A stretch of DNA of 45,464 nucleotides from Acidimicrobiia bacterium (GTDB taxonomy: Bacteria > Actinomycetota > Acidimicrobiia > IMCC26256 > JAMXLJ01), in NCBI GenBank assembly GCA_035651955.1, contig DASRES010000073.1, positions 1-45,464 on the forward strand, given 5' to 3'. Under the pieces are notes generated by a model. That model had not been told where the DNA came from. It searched no databases and saw only the letters and a list, made by a program, of their open reading frames with translations. How positions within the stretch are numbered: position 1 is the first letter of the stretch; each line of letters starts with the position of its first letter. Made by a program: the position numbers and the translations under genes. This document shows positions 1 through 8,309 of the stretch, piece by piece.

Positions 1-1
1 G

Positions 2-811
2 CCGCTGCAGGCGTACTTCCGGATCAACGCCGAGAACGCGGGCCAGTTCGAGCGGACGCTCATCATCGCCGACGAGGGCGCTTCGGTGCACTACATCGAG
101 GGGTGCTCCGCGCCCATCTACACGAGCGACTCGCTGCACTCCGCGGTGGTCGAGCTGATCGCCAAGCCTGGCGCGCGCATTCGCTACACGACGATCCAGA
201 ACTGGTCGCCGAACGTCTACAACCTCGTGACGAAGCGCGCCCGTGCCGAGCGTGAGGCGACCGTCGAGTGGATCGACGGCAACCTCGGATCGAAGCTCAC
301 GATGAAGTACCCGGCCGTCGTGATGACCGGCCCGAAGGCGCACGGCGAGGTGCTGTCCGTCGCGTACGCGGGCCCGGGCCAGCACCAGGACGCGGGGGCG
401 AAGATGACGCACGCCGCGCCCGAGACGACGTCGATCATCGACTCGAAGTCGATCTCGAAGGACGGTGGGCGCACCACGTACCGCGGGCTCGTCAAGGTCG
501 ACGAGGGTGCGCACAAGGTGAAGAGCCATGTGCGATGCGACGCGCTCATCCTCGACGACGAGAGCCGCTCCGACACCTACCCGTACATGCAGATCGACGA
601 GAAGGACGCCCGCATCGGGCACGAGGCGACCGTCTCGAAGGTCGGCGACGACCAGATCTTCTACCTGATGAGCCGGGGCCTCTCGGAGCAGCAGGCGACC
701 GCGATGATCGTGAACGGCTTCATCGAGCCGATCACGAAGACGTTGCCGATGGAGTACGCGGTCGAGCTCTCGCGTCTGATCGAGCTCAACATGGAAGGTG
801 CCGTCGGCTGA
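2..811 (+). CDS. sufB: SufB, Fe-S cluster scaffold subunit (5' end outside window)
   Basis: C-terminal 269 codons of SufB, the scaffold subunit of the cytosolic SufBCD complex that builds Fe-S clusters from SufS-derived sulfur. The frame is open from base 2, so the start lies upstream of the window. The segment reads through the typical SufB core ([19 protein letters not shown], then HYIEGCSAP), the [10 protein letters not shown] region, a YRGLVKV strand and the [10 protein letters not shown] region near the end. An internal GTG at 86 is not a plausible start because the homologous sequence continues before it. Only 2 bp separate its stop from sufD, so the genes are co-transcribed. The identification is secure; only the missing N-terminus is uncertain. 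Confidence 0.96.
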   Translation, partial: PLQAYFRINAENAGQFERTLIIADEGASVHYIEGCSAPIYTSDSLHSAVVELIAKPGARIRYTTIQNWSPNVYNLVTKRARAEREATVEWIDGNLGSKLTMKYPAVVMTGPKAHGEVLSVAYAGPGQHQDAGAKMTHAAPETTSIIDSKSISKDGGRTTYRGLVKVDEGAHKVKSHVRCDALILDDESRSDTYPYMQIDEKDARIGHEATVSKVGDDQIFYLMSRGLSEQQATAMIVNGFIEPITKTLPMEYAVELSRLIELNMEGAVG

Positions 812-813
812 GC

Positions 814-2016
814 ATGGCCGACGGGTTCGACCTCGACGTCGCGCGCAGCCTTCCCGGTCCGGACTGGCTCGCAGCGCGCCGCGCCGAAGCCGCCTCGCGC
901 CTCGCGGAGCTGGCGTGGCCGAGCGCGAGCGAGGAGATCTGGCGGTACAGCCCGATCGACCGCTTCGACCCGTCGCGCTACCGACCCGACGTGACGCCAC
1001 CGCCCCAGTGGGGCGGGCTCGACCCGGCGATCACGTCGAAGGGCGTCGTCGTCGGCACGCTCGACGCGGTCGACGACGCGACCGCCCGCGAGCTGCTCGG
1101 CACGTGCGCGAACGAGTCACCCGACGCGTTCACGGCCCTCCACGACGCGTTCCTGACGGGTGGCGCCTTCGTCCACGTGCCCGCAGGTGTCGTGGTCGAG
1201 GACCCGATCGTCGTCGACCACGCGTCGTTCGGCGACGGGCGCGCGGTGTTCCCGCACACGTTGGTCGTGCTCGACGAGGGCGCCGAGGCGACGGTGCTCG
1301 AGCGGTCGTCGAGCGACGGCGAGGACCGACTCGTCGTACCGGTTGTCGAGCTCGTGGTCGGTCAGGCCGCGCACCTGCGCTTCCTGTCCGTGCAGCAACA
1401 CGGGGCGTCGACGTGGCAGATCGCGCTGCAGCGTGCGCACGTCGGCCGCGACGCGACGTTGCGCTCTTCCGCGATCGCGCTCGGCGGCGACTACGCGCGC
1501 GTGCGCAGCGAGGCGCTGCTCGCCGGTGACGGCGCGGACAGCGACGTGCTCGCCGTCTACTTCGGCGACGGGGACCAGACGCTCGACTTCCGTACGTTGC
1601 AGGACCACGCCGCGCCGCACACGCGCAGCAACCTGCTGTTCAAGGGCGCGGTCGAGGACCGTGCGCACTCGGTGTACTCCGGGCTCGTCCGGATACGCCG
1701 GCACGCGCAGCGCTCGGACGCGTTCCAGACGAACCGCAACCTGGTCCTCACCGAGGGCGCGGGCGCGGAGTCGATCCCGAACCTGGAGATCGAGGCCGAC
1801 GACGTGCGCTGCTCGCACGCCTCCGCCGTCGGCCCCATCGACGAGGACCAGCTCTACTACCTCGAGACGCGCGGCGTGCCGCCGGCCGACGCGCAGCGGC
1901 TCATCGTCCTCGGGTTCTTCGACGACGTGTTCGACCGGCTCGCCGTCCCGGCTCTGGTCGAGCCGTTGCGCGGCGCGGTCGACGAGAAGGTCGGGAGGTT
2001 GACGACCGGTGTCTGA
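814..2016 (+). CDS. sufD: SufD, Fe-S assembly complex subunit
   Basis: 400-aa SufD, the SufB paralogue that pairs with it in the SufBC2D complex. The ATG at 814 lies 2 bp after the sufB stop. The frame is open much further upstream but that part overlaps sufB, so the short start is chosen. The N-terminus contains the SufD-like segment EEIWRYSPIDRFDPSRY. The C-terminal beta-helix includes TRSNLLFKG, VYSGLVRI, QTNRNLVLT and the final DQLYYLETRG/LGFFDDV region shared with SufB. The end overlaps the Rieske gene by 8 bp, indicating translational coupling. Length is normal for actinobacterial SufD. Confidence 0.94.
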   Translation: MADGFDLDVARSLPGPDWLAARRAEAASRLAELAWPSASEEIWRYSPIDRFDPSRYRPDVTPPPQWGGLDPAITSKGVVVGTLDAVDDATARELLGTCANESPDAFTALHDAFLTGGAFVHVPAGVVVEDPIVVDHASFGDGRAVFPHTLVVLDEGAEATVLERSSSDGEDRLVVPVVELVVGQAAHLRFLSVQQHGASTWQIALQRAHVGRDATLRSSAIALGGDYARVRSEALLAGDGADSDVLAVYFGDGDQTLDFRTLQDHAAPHTRSNLLFKGAVEDRAHSVYSGLVRIRRHAQRSDAFQTNRNLVLTEGAGAESIPNLEIEADDVRCSHASAVGPIDEDQLYYLETRGVPPADAQRLIVLGFFDDVFDRLAVPALVEPLRGAVDEKVGRLTTGV

Positions 2017-2323
2017 GGTCCGCGTGTGCTCGGTCGGCGACGTCGATCCCGGTGCGGCGCGGCGCTTCGACGTGGAAGGGCATCGCCTGTCGGTCGTGCG
2101 GATCGGTGACGACTTCTACGTCATCGGCGACGAGTGCTCGCACGAGGACTACTCGCTCTCCGAGGGGTTCGTGTGGGAGGAGGAGTGCGAGATCGAGTGC
2201 CCGAAGCACGGCTCGATGTTCTCGCTCAAGACCGGTGAGGCGATGACGCTCCCCGCGACCGAGCCCGTCCCGGTGTACGACGTGCGCGTCGAGGGCGACG
2301 ACGTGATCGTGAGCCTGCCGTGA
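2009..2323 (+). CDS. Rieske-type [2Fe-2S] ferredoxin in the suf operon
   Basis: 104-aa small Rieske ferredoxin of the type annotated as a non-heme iron oxygenase ferredoxin subunit. Cys43-x-His45 (in DECSHED) and Cys64-x2-His67 (in CPKHGSMF) form the four-ligand Rieske site. The GTG start overlaps the 3' end of sufD by 8 bp, and the stop overlaps the following sufC start by 4 bp (GTGA). A Rieske gene between sufD and sufC is a known arrangement in actinobacterial suf operons, where it may donate electrons during cluster assembly. That role is inferred from context; no oxygenase partner is nearby. Confidence 0.92.
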   Translation: MSEVRVCSVGDVDPGAARRFDVEGHRLSVVRIGDDFYVIGDECSHEDYSLSEGFVWEEECEIECPKHGSMFSLKTGEAMTLPATEPVPVYDVRVEGDDVIVSLP

Positions 2324-3123
2324 GCGAGCTCACCGTCCGCGGGCTGCACGCCTCGGTCGACGGGCACGAGATCCTGCGCGGCGTGGACCTCGAGGTGCGT
2401 TCGGGCGAGGTCCACGCGCTGATGGGCCCGAACGGCTCCGGCAAGTCGACGCTGTCCCACACGATCATGGGCCGCGGCGACTACACCGCGACGGCCGGCT
2501 CGGTGACCCTCGACGCTGAGGAGCTGCTCGGCCTGCCGACGTGGGAGCGCGCGTCGAAGGGGCTGTTCCTCGCGATGCAGTACCCGGTCGAGGTCGACGG
2601 CGTGCGCGTCCTCGACGTTCTGGACGCCGCGCTGCGCGCCCGCGGCGAGCCCGTCGACGATCTCGCGTCGCGGCTCGCCACGGAGGCCGACCGGCTCTCG
2701 GTCGCGGACGAGTTCCTCGCGCGTGGCGTCAACGTCGAGTTCTCGGGCGGCGAGAAGAAGCGCGCGGAGACGTTGCAGCTCGCGGTGTTGCGTCCCGCGT
2801 TCGCGATCCTCGACGAGATCGACTCCGGGCTCGACGTCGACGCGTTGCGCGACGTCGCCCGCCGCATCGAGGCGATGACGACCGAGAACGGTCTCGGTGT
2901 CCTCGCGATCACGCACTACGCCCGCCTGCTCACCGAGCTCCGTCCCGACCGCGTGCACGTGCTGATGGGCGGTCGCGTCGTGGCGAGCGGCGGGCCCGAG
3001 CTCGCCGAGACGCTCGAGGCGACGGGCTACGAGGGCCTGGCCGAGCAGCTCGGTGTCGAGCAGCTCGCGGTCCCGGCCGTCGAGCAGCCCGAGGATCCCT
3101 TCGCCGACCCGCTCGGCTTCTGA
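2320..3123 (+). CDS. sufC: SufC-type ATPase, first copy
   Basis: 267-aa cytosolic ABC ATPase of the SufC family, which binds SufB and SufD and powers scaffold remodelling. Walker A GPNGSGKS is at residues 36-43. The SufC-specific signature FSGGEKKRAE, Walker B with the switch to DEIDSGLDVDAL, and the H-loop ITHYARLL are all intact. The GTG start overlaps the Rieske stop by 4 bp. Compared with the second copy at 6406-7179 it has AMQYPVEVDG where the other has GFQHPEEIAG, and an extra acidic/hydrophobic tail ending EDPFADPLGF. It is the more diverged of the two, but nothing suggests it is inactive. Confidence 0.93.
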   Translation: MSELTVRGLHASVDGHEILRGVDLEVRSGEVHALMGPNGSGKSTLSHTIMGRGDYTATAGSVTLDAEELLGLPTWERASKGLFLAMQYPVEVDGVRVLDVLDAALRARGEPVDDLASRLATEADRLSVADEFLARGVNVEFSGGEKKRAETLQLAVLRPAFAILDEIDSGLDVDALRDVARRIEAMTTENGLGVLAITHYARLLTELRPDRVHVLMGGRVVASGGPELAETLEATGYEGLAEQLGVEQLAVPAVEQPEDPFADPLGF

Positions 3124-3131
3124 CCCTCGTC

Positions 3132-3180
3132 GTTCTGGGAAGCGTCAGACACACCTGTGGTGGATGACGCTTCACAGAAC
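3132..3180. terminator. Bidirectional terminator between convergent genes
   Basis: Inverted repeat of 16-nt arms (3132-3147 and 3165-3180, 15 of 16 positions paired) around a 17-nt loop that holds a small CACC/GGTG hairpin. It fills the 73-bp gap between the convergent sufC and L,D-transpeptidase genes, so it can terminate both transcripts. Confidence 0.75.
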
Positions 3181-3196
3181 CGATCGCGGGGGTGGG

Positions 3197-4231
3197 TCAG
3201 GGCTTCGGCGTGGGTGTCGCGGTCGGGGGAGCGCCCTTCGGCGCGGCGCTCGGCGGCGGCGGGGCCGGTAGCGCGGCAGGTGGCGCGGGAGGCGGCGGTG
3301 TCGCGGGCGGCGCGGTGGTCGGCGGTGCCGTCGGGATCGGCGTGTACGTCACGTTCCCCGGGCCGTCGCTCCCGCCGAGCACGTACACGGGGTCGCCCTT
3401 GTTCACGAGCGTGTGGAAGTAGTTCGCGATGTCCATCGGGATGCGGACGCACCCGTGCGACGCGGGCGAGTTGGGCACCGACGGGTACCCGTGCACCGCG
3501 ATGCCGCCGTTGAAGTAGAAGGGGTTGTACAGGTGCCCGAGCGGTGACGTGTCCCACCCGCTGACGAACCGCGTGTACGTGTAGCGGCCCGACGGCGTGT
3601 ACGCGTTCTCGCACACGCGCACCGGGCGGTACTTGTCCGTGTAGCAGTAGTGCTCACCACTCCCGCTCGACATGGTCGTGATCAGGCGCACCTGCCCGCC
3701 GGCGTACAGGGTGAGCACCTGCTTCGACACGTCGATCTCGGTCCGGTTCGGTTCGCCGTTCGGCACGAGCGGCTCCGGGTAGCGGAAGTTGGTGAGCGCG
3801 ATCGCTTCCGCGAGCCCGATGCGGCCGTTGACCGGCAGGCCGAACAGCTTCTGGAGGGCGTCCACCGCGTACGCCATGTCCTGGCCGTAGTGGCCGTCGA
3901 CCGGGCCGGGGTCGAAGTGCACGTCGGTCAGCCGCTGCTGGTACGCGGCGACGACCGGGCCTGACGATCCCTGGCCGAGCCCGCCGGAGGGCAGCGGCGG
4001 GAGCGTCGCGGGCGGCGGTTGGACGAGCGCGGGCGTCGTGGTCGTCGTCGTCGCCGGCAACGTCGACGTCGTGGTGGCCGCCGCGGCGTCGTGCGAGGTC
4101 CGTTCCGGCGCGCTCGACGCGCTCGAGCGGGGCTGGCTGCGCAGCAGCGCGCCGGCGACCGCGACGGCGGCGAGCAGACCGAGGGCCGACCCGACCGCGA
4201 TGAGCACGCGTGGCCGGAAGATGTTTCTCAC
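3197..4231 (-). CDS. L,D-transpeptidase (YkuD domain) with peptidoglycan-binding domain
   Basis: About 344-aa membrane-anchored L,D-transpeptidase, predicted to cross-link peptidoglycan stem peptides (3-3 links) outside the membrane. A single N-terminal hydrophobic segment (about residues 8-27) is followed by a Ser/Thr/Pro linker. A PG_binding_1 domain follows (about residues 85-140: GPVVAAYQQRL, DGHYGQDMAYAV, FGLPVNGRIG), then a YkuD domain with the catalytic motif HGYP...SHGCVRIP containing the nucleophilic Cys. The C-terminal 45 residues are a Pro/Ala/Thr-rich tail. I chose the GTG at 4231 because GAGGGTGGG precedes it; an ATG at 4279 would add 16 residues. It sits between the two suf arms with no evident functional link. 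Confidence 0.9.
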   Translation of the reverse strand: MRNIFRPRVLIAVGSALGLLAAVAVAGALLRSQPRSSASSAPERTSHDAAAATTTSTLPATTTTTTPALVQPPPATLPPLPSGGLGQGSSGPVVAAYQQRLTDVHFDPGPVDGHYGQDMAYAVDALQKLFGLPVNGRIGLAEAIALTNFRYPEPLVPNGEPNRTEIDVSKQVLTLYAGGQVRLITTMSSGSGEHYCYTDKYRPVRVCENAYTPSGRYTYTRFVSGWDTSPLGHLYNPFYFNGGIAVHGYPSVPNSPASHGCVRIPMDIANYFHTLVNKGDPVYVLGGSDGPGNVTYTPIPTAPPTTAPPATPPPPAPPAALPAPPPPSAAPKGAPPTATPTPKP

Positions 4232-4344
4232 CGCGAACCCACCCTCATGCCGGGAAGGGCGCGCCCGGGGGGTGGGCACGCCGACGGCGACCGGGAAAGT
4301 CTAGCGACGGGGTCGGTTCGTCCTCGGGCACCCCGATGGGCCGC

Positions 4345-4527
4345 TCACGGGTGCGCGGGCTCCGACTCGCGAGCGAGCAGCTCCTCGAGCGGGTCGGCCG
4401 GCTCGAGCAGCGCGATCCGCAGGTCGAGGAGGAAGTCGGTCACCTCGGACGCCGAGACCAGGTCACGCGTGGCGAACCGCTCGAGGGCCTCGTCGACCAT
4501 CGTCGTGAGCCGGGTCTGCTGGTCCAT
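4345..4527 (-). CDS. Small protein of unknown function (60 aa)
   Basis: A 60-aa, acidic, probably helical protein beginning MDQQTRLTTMVDEALERF and ending in an acidic Leu-rich stretch (PLEELLARESEP). The ATG at 4527 is preceded by GGGAGGAGCTCG, an excellent ribosome binding site, which is why it is preferred over the longer frame starting at 4590. No family is recognised and no Cys or membrane segment is present. It lies between sufU and the L,D-transpeptidase gene on the same strand; a role with either is not shown. Three copies of a 15-bp repeat lie directly upstream. Confidence 0.6.
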   Translation of the reverse strand: MDQQTRLTTMVDEALERFATRDLVSASEVTDFLLDLRIALLEPADPLEELLARESEPAHP

Positions 4528-4537
4528 CGAGCTCCTC

Positions 4538-4583
4538 CCTGATCTCGTCGCGCCTGATCTCGTCGCGCCTGATCTCGGTCGCG
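4538..4583. repeat. Tandem repeat, three copies of a 15-bp unit
   Basis: CCTGATCTCGTCGCG occurs at 4538-4552 and 4553-4567, and a 16-bp variant occurs at 4568-4583. The array sits in the presumed 5' leader of the 60-aa gene, just upstream of its ribosome binding site. Confidence 0.85.
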
Positions 4584-4621
4584 CCACCACCGTACCCGCC
4601 GCGCGGGTCCTCCCCGCAGCA

Positions 4622-4647
4622 GGTTCGTGTCAATCGCGTCACGAACC
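4622..4647 (-). terminator. Hairpin downstream of sufU
   Basis: Perfect 8-bp stem GGTTCGTG/CACGAACC with a 10-nt loop, beginning 11 nt past the sufU stop. It is placed to end the leftward suf transcript. There is no clear U-tract. Confidence 0.5.
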
Positions 4648-4658
4648 GATGACGCGCG

Positions 4659-5162
4659 TCACCGTCCGGATGGGGTCGTGAGCTCGTCGAGACCTTGTTG
4701 CAGCGTGTTCCACGCGAGCGTCGCGCACTTGATGCGCACGGGGAACTTCACGACACCTTGCAGTGCCTCGAGGTCGCCGAGCCGCACGCCCTCGACGGCG
4801 TCGCCCGCGTCGTCCTCCTCGCTCGACGCGCCGTCACCTTCGAGCTTCGACTCGTGGATCGACATCAACGCCTTGAACGCGCGGATCAGCCGGCGCGCCT
4901 CGTCGACCGACTTGCCCTTCACCGCCGCGCTCATCATCGATGTCGACGCCTGGCTGATCGAGCAACCCTGGCCCGCGATCTTCAGATCGCGCACCTCGCC
5001 CGTCGCGTCGTCGACGTCGAGGTAGAGGACGACTTCGTCGCCGCACAGCGGGTTGAACCCCTCGACCTTGTGCGCGGGTGGCACCGCGAGCTCGCCACGG
5101 TTCCGCGGCGACCGGTAGTGGTCCAGGATGATCTCGCGGTACAGCTCTTCGAGACCGGGCAT
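4659..5162 (-). CDS. sufU: SufU, sulfur-transfer partner of SufS
   Basis: 167-aa SufU, the zinc-containing IscU-like protein that accepts persulfide sulfur from SufS in Gram-positive bacteria. It starts MPGLEELYREIILDHYRSPR, a hallmark N-terminus. Three conserved Cys are visible: in NPLCGDE, in AGQGCSISQAS and in IKCATLAW, with the insertion between the second and third that distinguishes SufU from IscU. AGGAG precedes the ATG. Its start lies 11 bp after the sufS stop, so the two are one transcript. Confidence 0.94.
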   Translation of the reverse strand: MPGLEELYREIILDHYRSPRNRGELAVPPAHKVEGFNPLCGDEVVLYLDVDDATGEVRDLKIAGQGCSISQASTSMMSAAVKGKSVDEARRLIRAFKALMSIHESKLEGDGASSEEDDAGDAVEGVRLGDLEALQGVVKFPVRIKCATLAWNTLQQGLDELTTPSGR

Positions 5163-5173
5163 GCGGGAGGCTC

Positions 5174-6403
5174 CTAGAGGGCGAAGAACTTCTCGGCGCG
5201 CGCGAGCGCGTCCACGAGCGCGTCGGCGTCGGCCTCGTCGTTGTACACGTAGAACGACGCGCGTGTCGTGGCCGGGACGCCGAGGCAGCGCATCAGCGGC
5301 TTCGCGCAGTGGTGCCCGGCTCGCACGCACACCGCGTCCTCGTCGAGGACCTGCGAGATGTCGTGCGCGTGGATCCCGTCGAACAGGAACGAGATCGCCC
5401 CTCCCCGCACGTCGACGTCACGAGGCCCGTACACGTGGAGACGGCCCTCGAACCGGTCGTCGAGCGCAGCCAGCGTGTAGCCCGTCAGCGCCTTCTCGTG
5501 CTCGCGGACGGTGTCCATGCCGAGCGCGTCGAGGTACTCGATCGCCGCGTGCCAGCCGACGGCCTCGGCGATCGCGGGCGTGCCGGCCTCGAACTTCCAC
5601 GGCACGTCGTTCGGCGTGAACCCGTCGAGGCGGACGTCGCGGATCATCTCGCCGCCCCCGAGGAACGGCGGCATCGCGTCGAGCAACTCGGCGCGCGCCC
5701 ACAGCGCACCGATCCCCGTCGGGCCGAGCATCTTGTGGGCGGACAGCGCGACGAAGTCCGCGTCCCACGCCTGCACGTCGCACGCGACGTGCGGGACCGA
5801 CTGGCACGCGTCCACGAGCATGTGCGCGCCCGCGGCGTGGGCGGCGTCGGCGAGTGGTCGGACGTCGTTCATCGTTCCGAGGACGTTCGACATGGCCGAG
5901 ACCGCGAGCAGCTTCGCGCCGTCGAGCAGCGCGTCGAGGTTCGACAGGTCGAGGCGGAAGTCGGGCGTCAGCCGGATCCACCGCAGCTCGACGCCGCGCT
6001 CGGCGGCGAGGATGTGCCACGGCACGACGTTCGCGTGGTGCTCCATCTCGGTGAGCACGATCGGATCGCCGGCCCGGAGGTTCGCGCGTGCCCACGTGTA
6101 CGCGACGAGGTTGATGGCCTCGGTCGCGTTGCGCACGAACACGATCTCGTGCGCATCGCGCGCGCCGAGGAATCGTGCGAGACGGGCACGCGCGGCTTCG
6201 AACGCGGCCGTCGCCTCCTCGGCGATCGTGTAGACGCCGCGGTGCACGTTGGCGTAGTGGTTGCGATAGCAGTCGTCCATCGCGTCGAGCACGTGGACGG
6301 GCTTCTGCGACGACGACGCCGAGTCGAGGTACACGAGGCGCTTGCCGTGCACCTCGCGTTCGAGGATCGGGAAATCGCCCTTGACGCGCGCGACGTCGAT
6401 CAT
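5174..6403 (-). CDS. sufS: SufS, group II cysteine desulfurase
   Basis: 409-aa PLP-dependent cysteine desulfurase that releases sulfur from cysteine and passes it to SufU. Visible features are YLDSASSSQKP near the N-terminus, NATEAINLVAY, the TEMEHHANVVPW histidine region, the PLP-lysine motif LSAHKMLGPTG and the catalytic Cys in AGHHCAKPLM. The ATG at 6403 lies 2 bp after the sufC stop; the frame is open further upstream only as an overlap with sufC. Residue pattern and length fit SufS rather than the ergothioneine C-S lyase EgtE. Confidence 0.95.
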   Translation of the reverse strand: MIDVARVKGDFPILEREVHGKRLVYLDSASSSQKPVHVLDAMDDCYRNHYANVHRGVYTIAEEATAAFEAARARLARFLGARDAHEIVFVRNATEAINLVAYTWARANLRAGDPIVLTEMEHHANVVPWHILAAERGVELRWIRLTPDFRLDLSNLDALLDGAKLLAVSAMSNVLGTMNDVRPLADAAHAAGAHMLVDACQSVPHVACDVQAWDADFVALSAHKMLGPTGIGALWARAELLDAMPPFLGGGEMIRDVRLDGFTPNDVPWKFEAGTPAIAEAVGWHAAIEYLDALGMDTVREHEKALTGYTLAALDDRFEGRLHVYGPRDVDVRGGAISFLFDGIHAHDISQVLDEDAVCVRAGHHCAKPLMRCLGVPATTRASFYVYNDEADADALVDALARAEKFFAL

Positions 6404-6405
6404 GG

Positions 6406-7179
<774 letters not shown>

Positions 7180-7186
7180 GCCGAAA

Positions 7187-7211
7187 AGTGTAATAACACT
7201 ACGGGCGTAGT
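7187..7211 (-). promoter_or_regulatory. Candidate operator/promoter of sufC-sufS-sufU
   Basis: Two overlapping inverted repeats: AGTGT-N4-ACACT (7187-7200) and ACTAC-N4-GTAGT (7198-7211). On the minus strand TACACT (7187-7192) is a -10-like box 7 nt before the ATG, so a bound regulator would block initiation. The ACACT/AGTGT arms resemble what I recall of SufR-type operators in actinobacteria; this identity is inferred. Confidence 0.5.
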
Positions 7212-7222
7212 GGAAACCTGGG

Positions 7223-8248
7223 TCAGCCCCCGACGATCCGGCGGTAGATCTCCTCGTAGCCCTCCACCATCGCCGCGGCCGAGAAGTGACGGGCCACCCG
7301 CTCGCGGCACGCCACGGGTGAGCATTCCCGGACCCGGCCGACCGCGGCGGCGAGGTCGTCGATCGAGTCGCGGAGGAACCCCGTCACGCCCTCCTCGACC
7401 AGCTCGACGGCCGCGCCGGCCGGGCACGCGACCACGGGCGTGCCGCACGCCATGGCCTCCACCATCACGAGCCCGAACGGCTCGGGCCACTGGATGGGGA
7501 AGACCATCGCCCGGGCACGCGACAGCAGGTCGGTCTTCGCCTCGTGGCTGAGGTGCTCGTACACCTCGACCTCGTCGTTCAGCGCGGGCGCGACCATCTC
7601 GTCCCAGTACGCGCGCTCGAACGGCTCGTTGCGCTTCACGATCATCGCGAGGGGCAGGGCGGCGCGCCGGGCGACCTCGATCGCGACGGTCGGCCCCTTC
7701 TCGGGGTTGGCGCGCCCGATGTAGACGAGGAAGTCGTCCTTCTCGTCGAGCAACGGGTACTCGTCGAGATCGATCCCGTTGTGCACCGTGCCCGCGTACC
7801 GGATCGACGGGTTGTCGGCCCGCTGCGCCGCGCTGATGGCGACGAGGTGCACGCGCTCGTGGAGCAACGCGTAGTAGCGCCGCGACGGCTCGCTCCACGG
7901 GCCGTGCAGGGTGTGCACGACGGGTGGCGTGCCGCCGAGGAGCGCGCCGAGCGCCGGGCCGATGATCCCGGAATGGTCGTGCACGACGTCGAACTCGGCT
8001 GTGTGCAGATACGACGAGAGCGCGTGGTATGCGTCGAACCACACGTTCCCGAGAAGCGCGGCGTCCGGGGGCTCCTCCATCGCGGACACGAGCTCGGCCT
8101 TCGTCTGCGAGCCGCCCGAGGCGAAGAGCGTGACGTCGTGCCCGCGGTCGGCGAGCCCGTCGGCGAGGAGCGAGACGACGAGCTCGATGCCCCCGTATCC
8201 GCGCGGCGGGACGGTGAACCAGACCGGTGCGATCTGCGCGATGCGCAC
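7223..8248 (-). CDS. GT4-family glycosyltransferase
   Basis: 341-aa cytosolic GT-B fold glycosyltransferase. The N-terminus begins RIAQIAPVWFTVPPRGYGGIE, the donor-side glycine-rich loop of GT4 enzymes. The C-terminal half has YIGRANPEKGP and the E-x7-E motif in EPFGLVMVEAMACGTPVV. The GTG at 8248 is supported by the protein start and by a TACCGT box 6 nt upstream; the longer frame has no homology-like N-terminus. It diverges from the debranching-type glucosidase gene, suggesting related glucan metabolism, but donor and acceptor cannot be read from sequence. Confidence 0.87.
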   Translation of the reverse strand: MRIAQIAPVWFTVPPRGYGGIELVVSLLADGLADRGHDVTLFASGGSQTKAELVSAMEEPPDAALLGNVWFDAYHALSSYLHTAEFDVVHDHSGIIGPALGALLGGTPPVVHTLHGPWSEPSRRYYALLHERVHLVAISAAQRADNPSIRYAGTVHNGIDLDEYPLLDEKDDFLVYIGRANPEKGPTVAIEVARRAALPLAMIVKRNEPFERAYWDEMVAPALNDEVEVYEHLSHEAKTDLLSRARAMVFPIQWPEPFGLVMVEAMACGTPVVACPAGAAVELVEEGVTGFLRDSIDDLAAAVGRVRECSPVACRERVARHFSAAAMVEGYEEIYRRIVGG

Positions 8249-8254
8249 GCGTCC

Positions 8255-8301
8255 ACGGTACCCACCGACCCCGGGAACGGCGTCGCGTCCCGGGGTAGCG
8301 T
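8255..8301. promoter_or_regulatory. Divergent leaderless-type promoters
   Basis: TACCGT on the minus strand (8255-8260) lies 6 nt before the GT4 start. TAGCGT on the plus strand (8296-8301) lies 8 nt before the glucosidase start. Both fit the TAnnnT -10 pattern seen across this window. Confidence 0.5.
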
Positions 8302-8309
8302 GAGGAACC

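Noticed and set aside
3197-3340. Gly-rich translation on the plus strand opposite the transpeptidase tail (PE/PGRS-like)
   Set aside because: It is the antisense of the Pro/Ala-rich C-terminal tail of the transpeptidase.
5174-6403. SufS considered as a possible EgtE
   Set aside because: It carries the SufS active-site Cys loop and is sandwiched between sufC and sufU; EgtE lacks that context.
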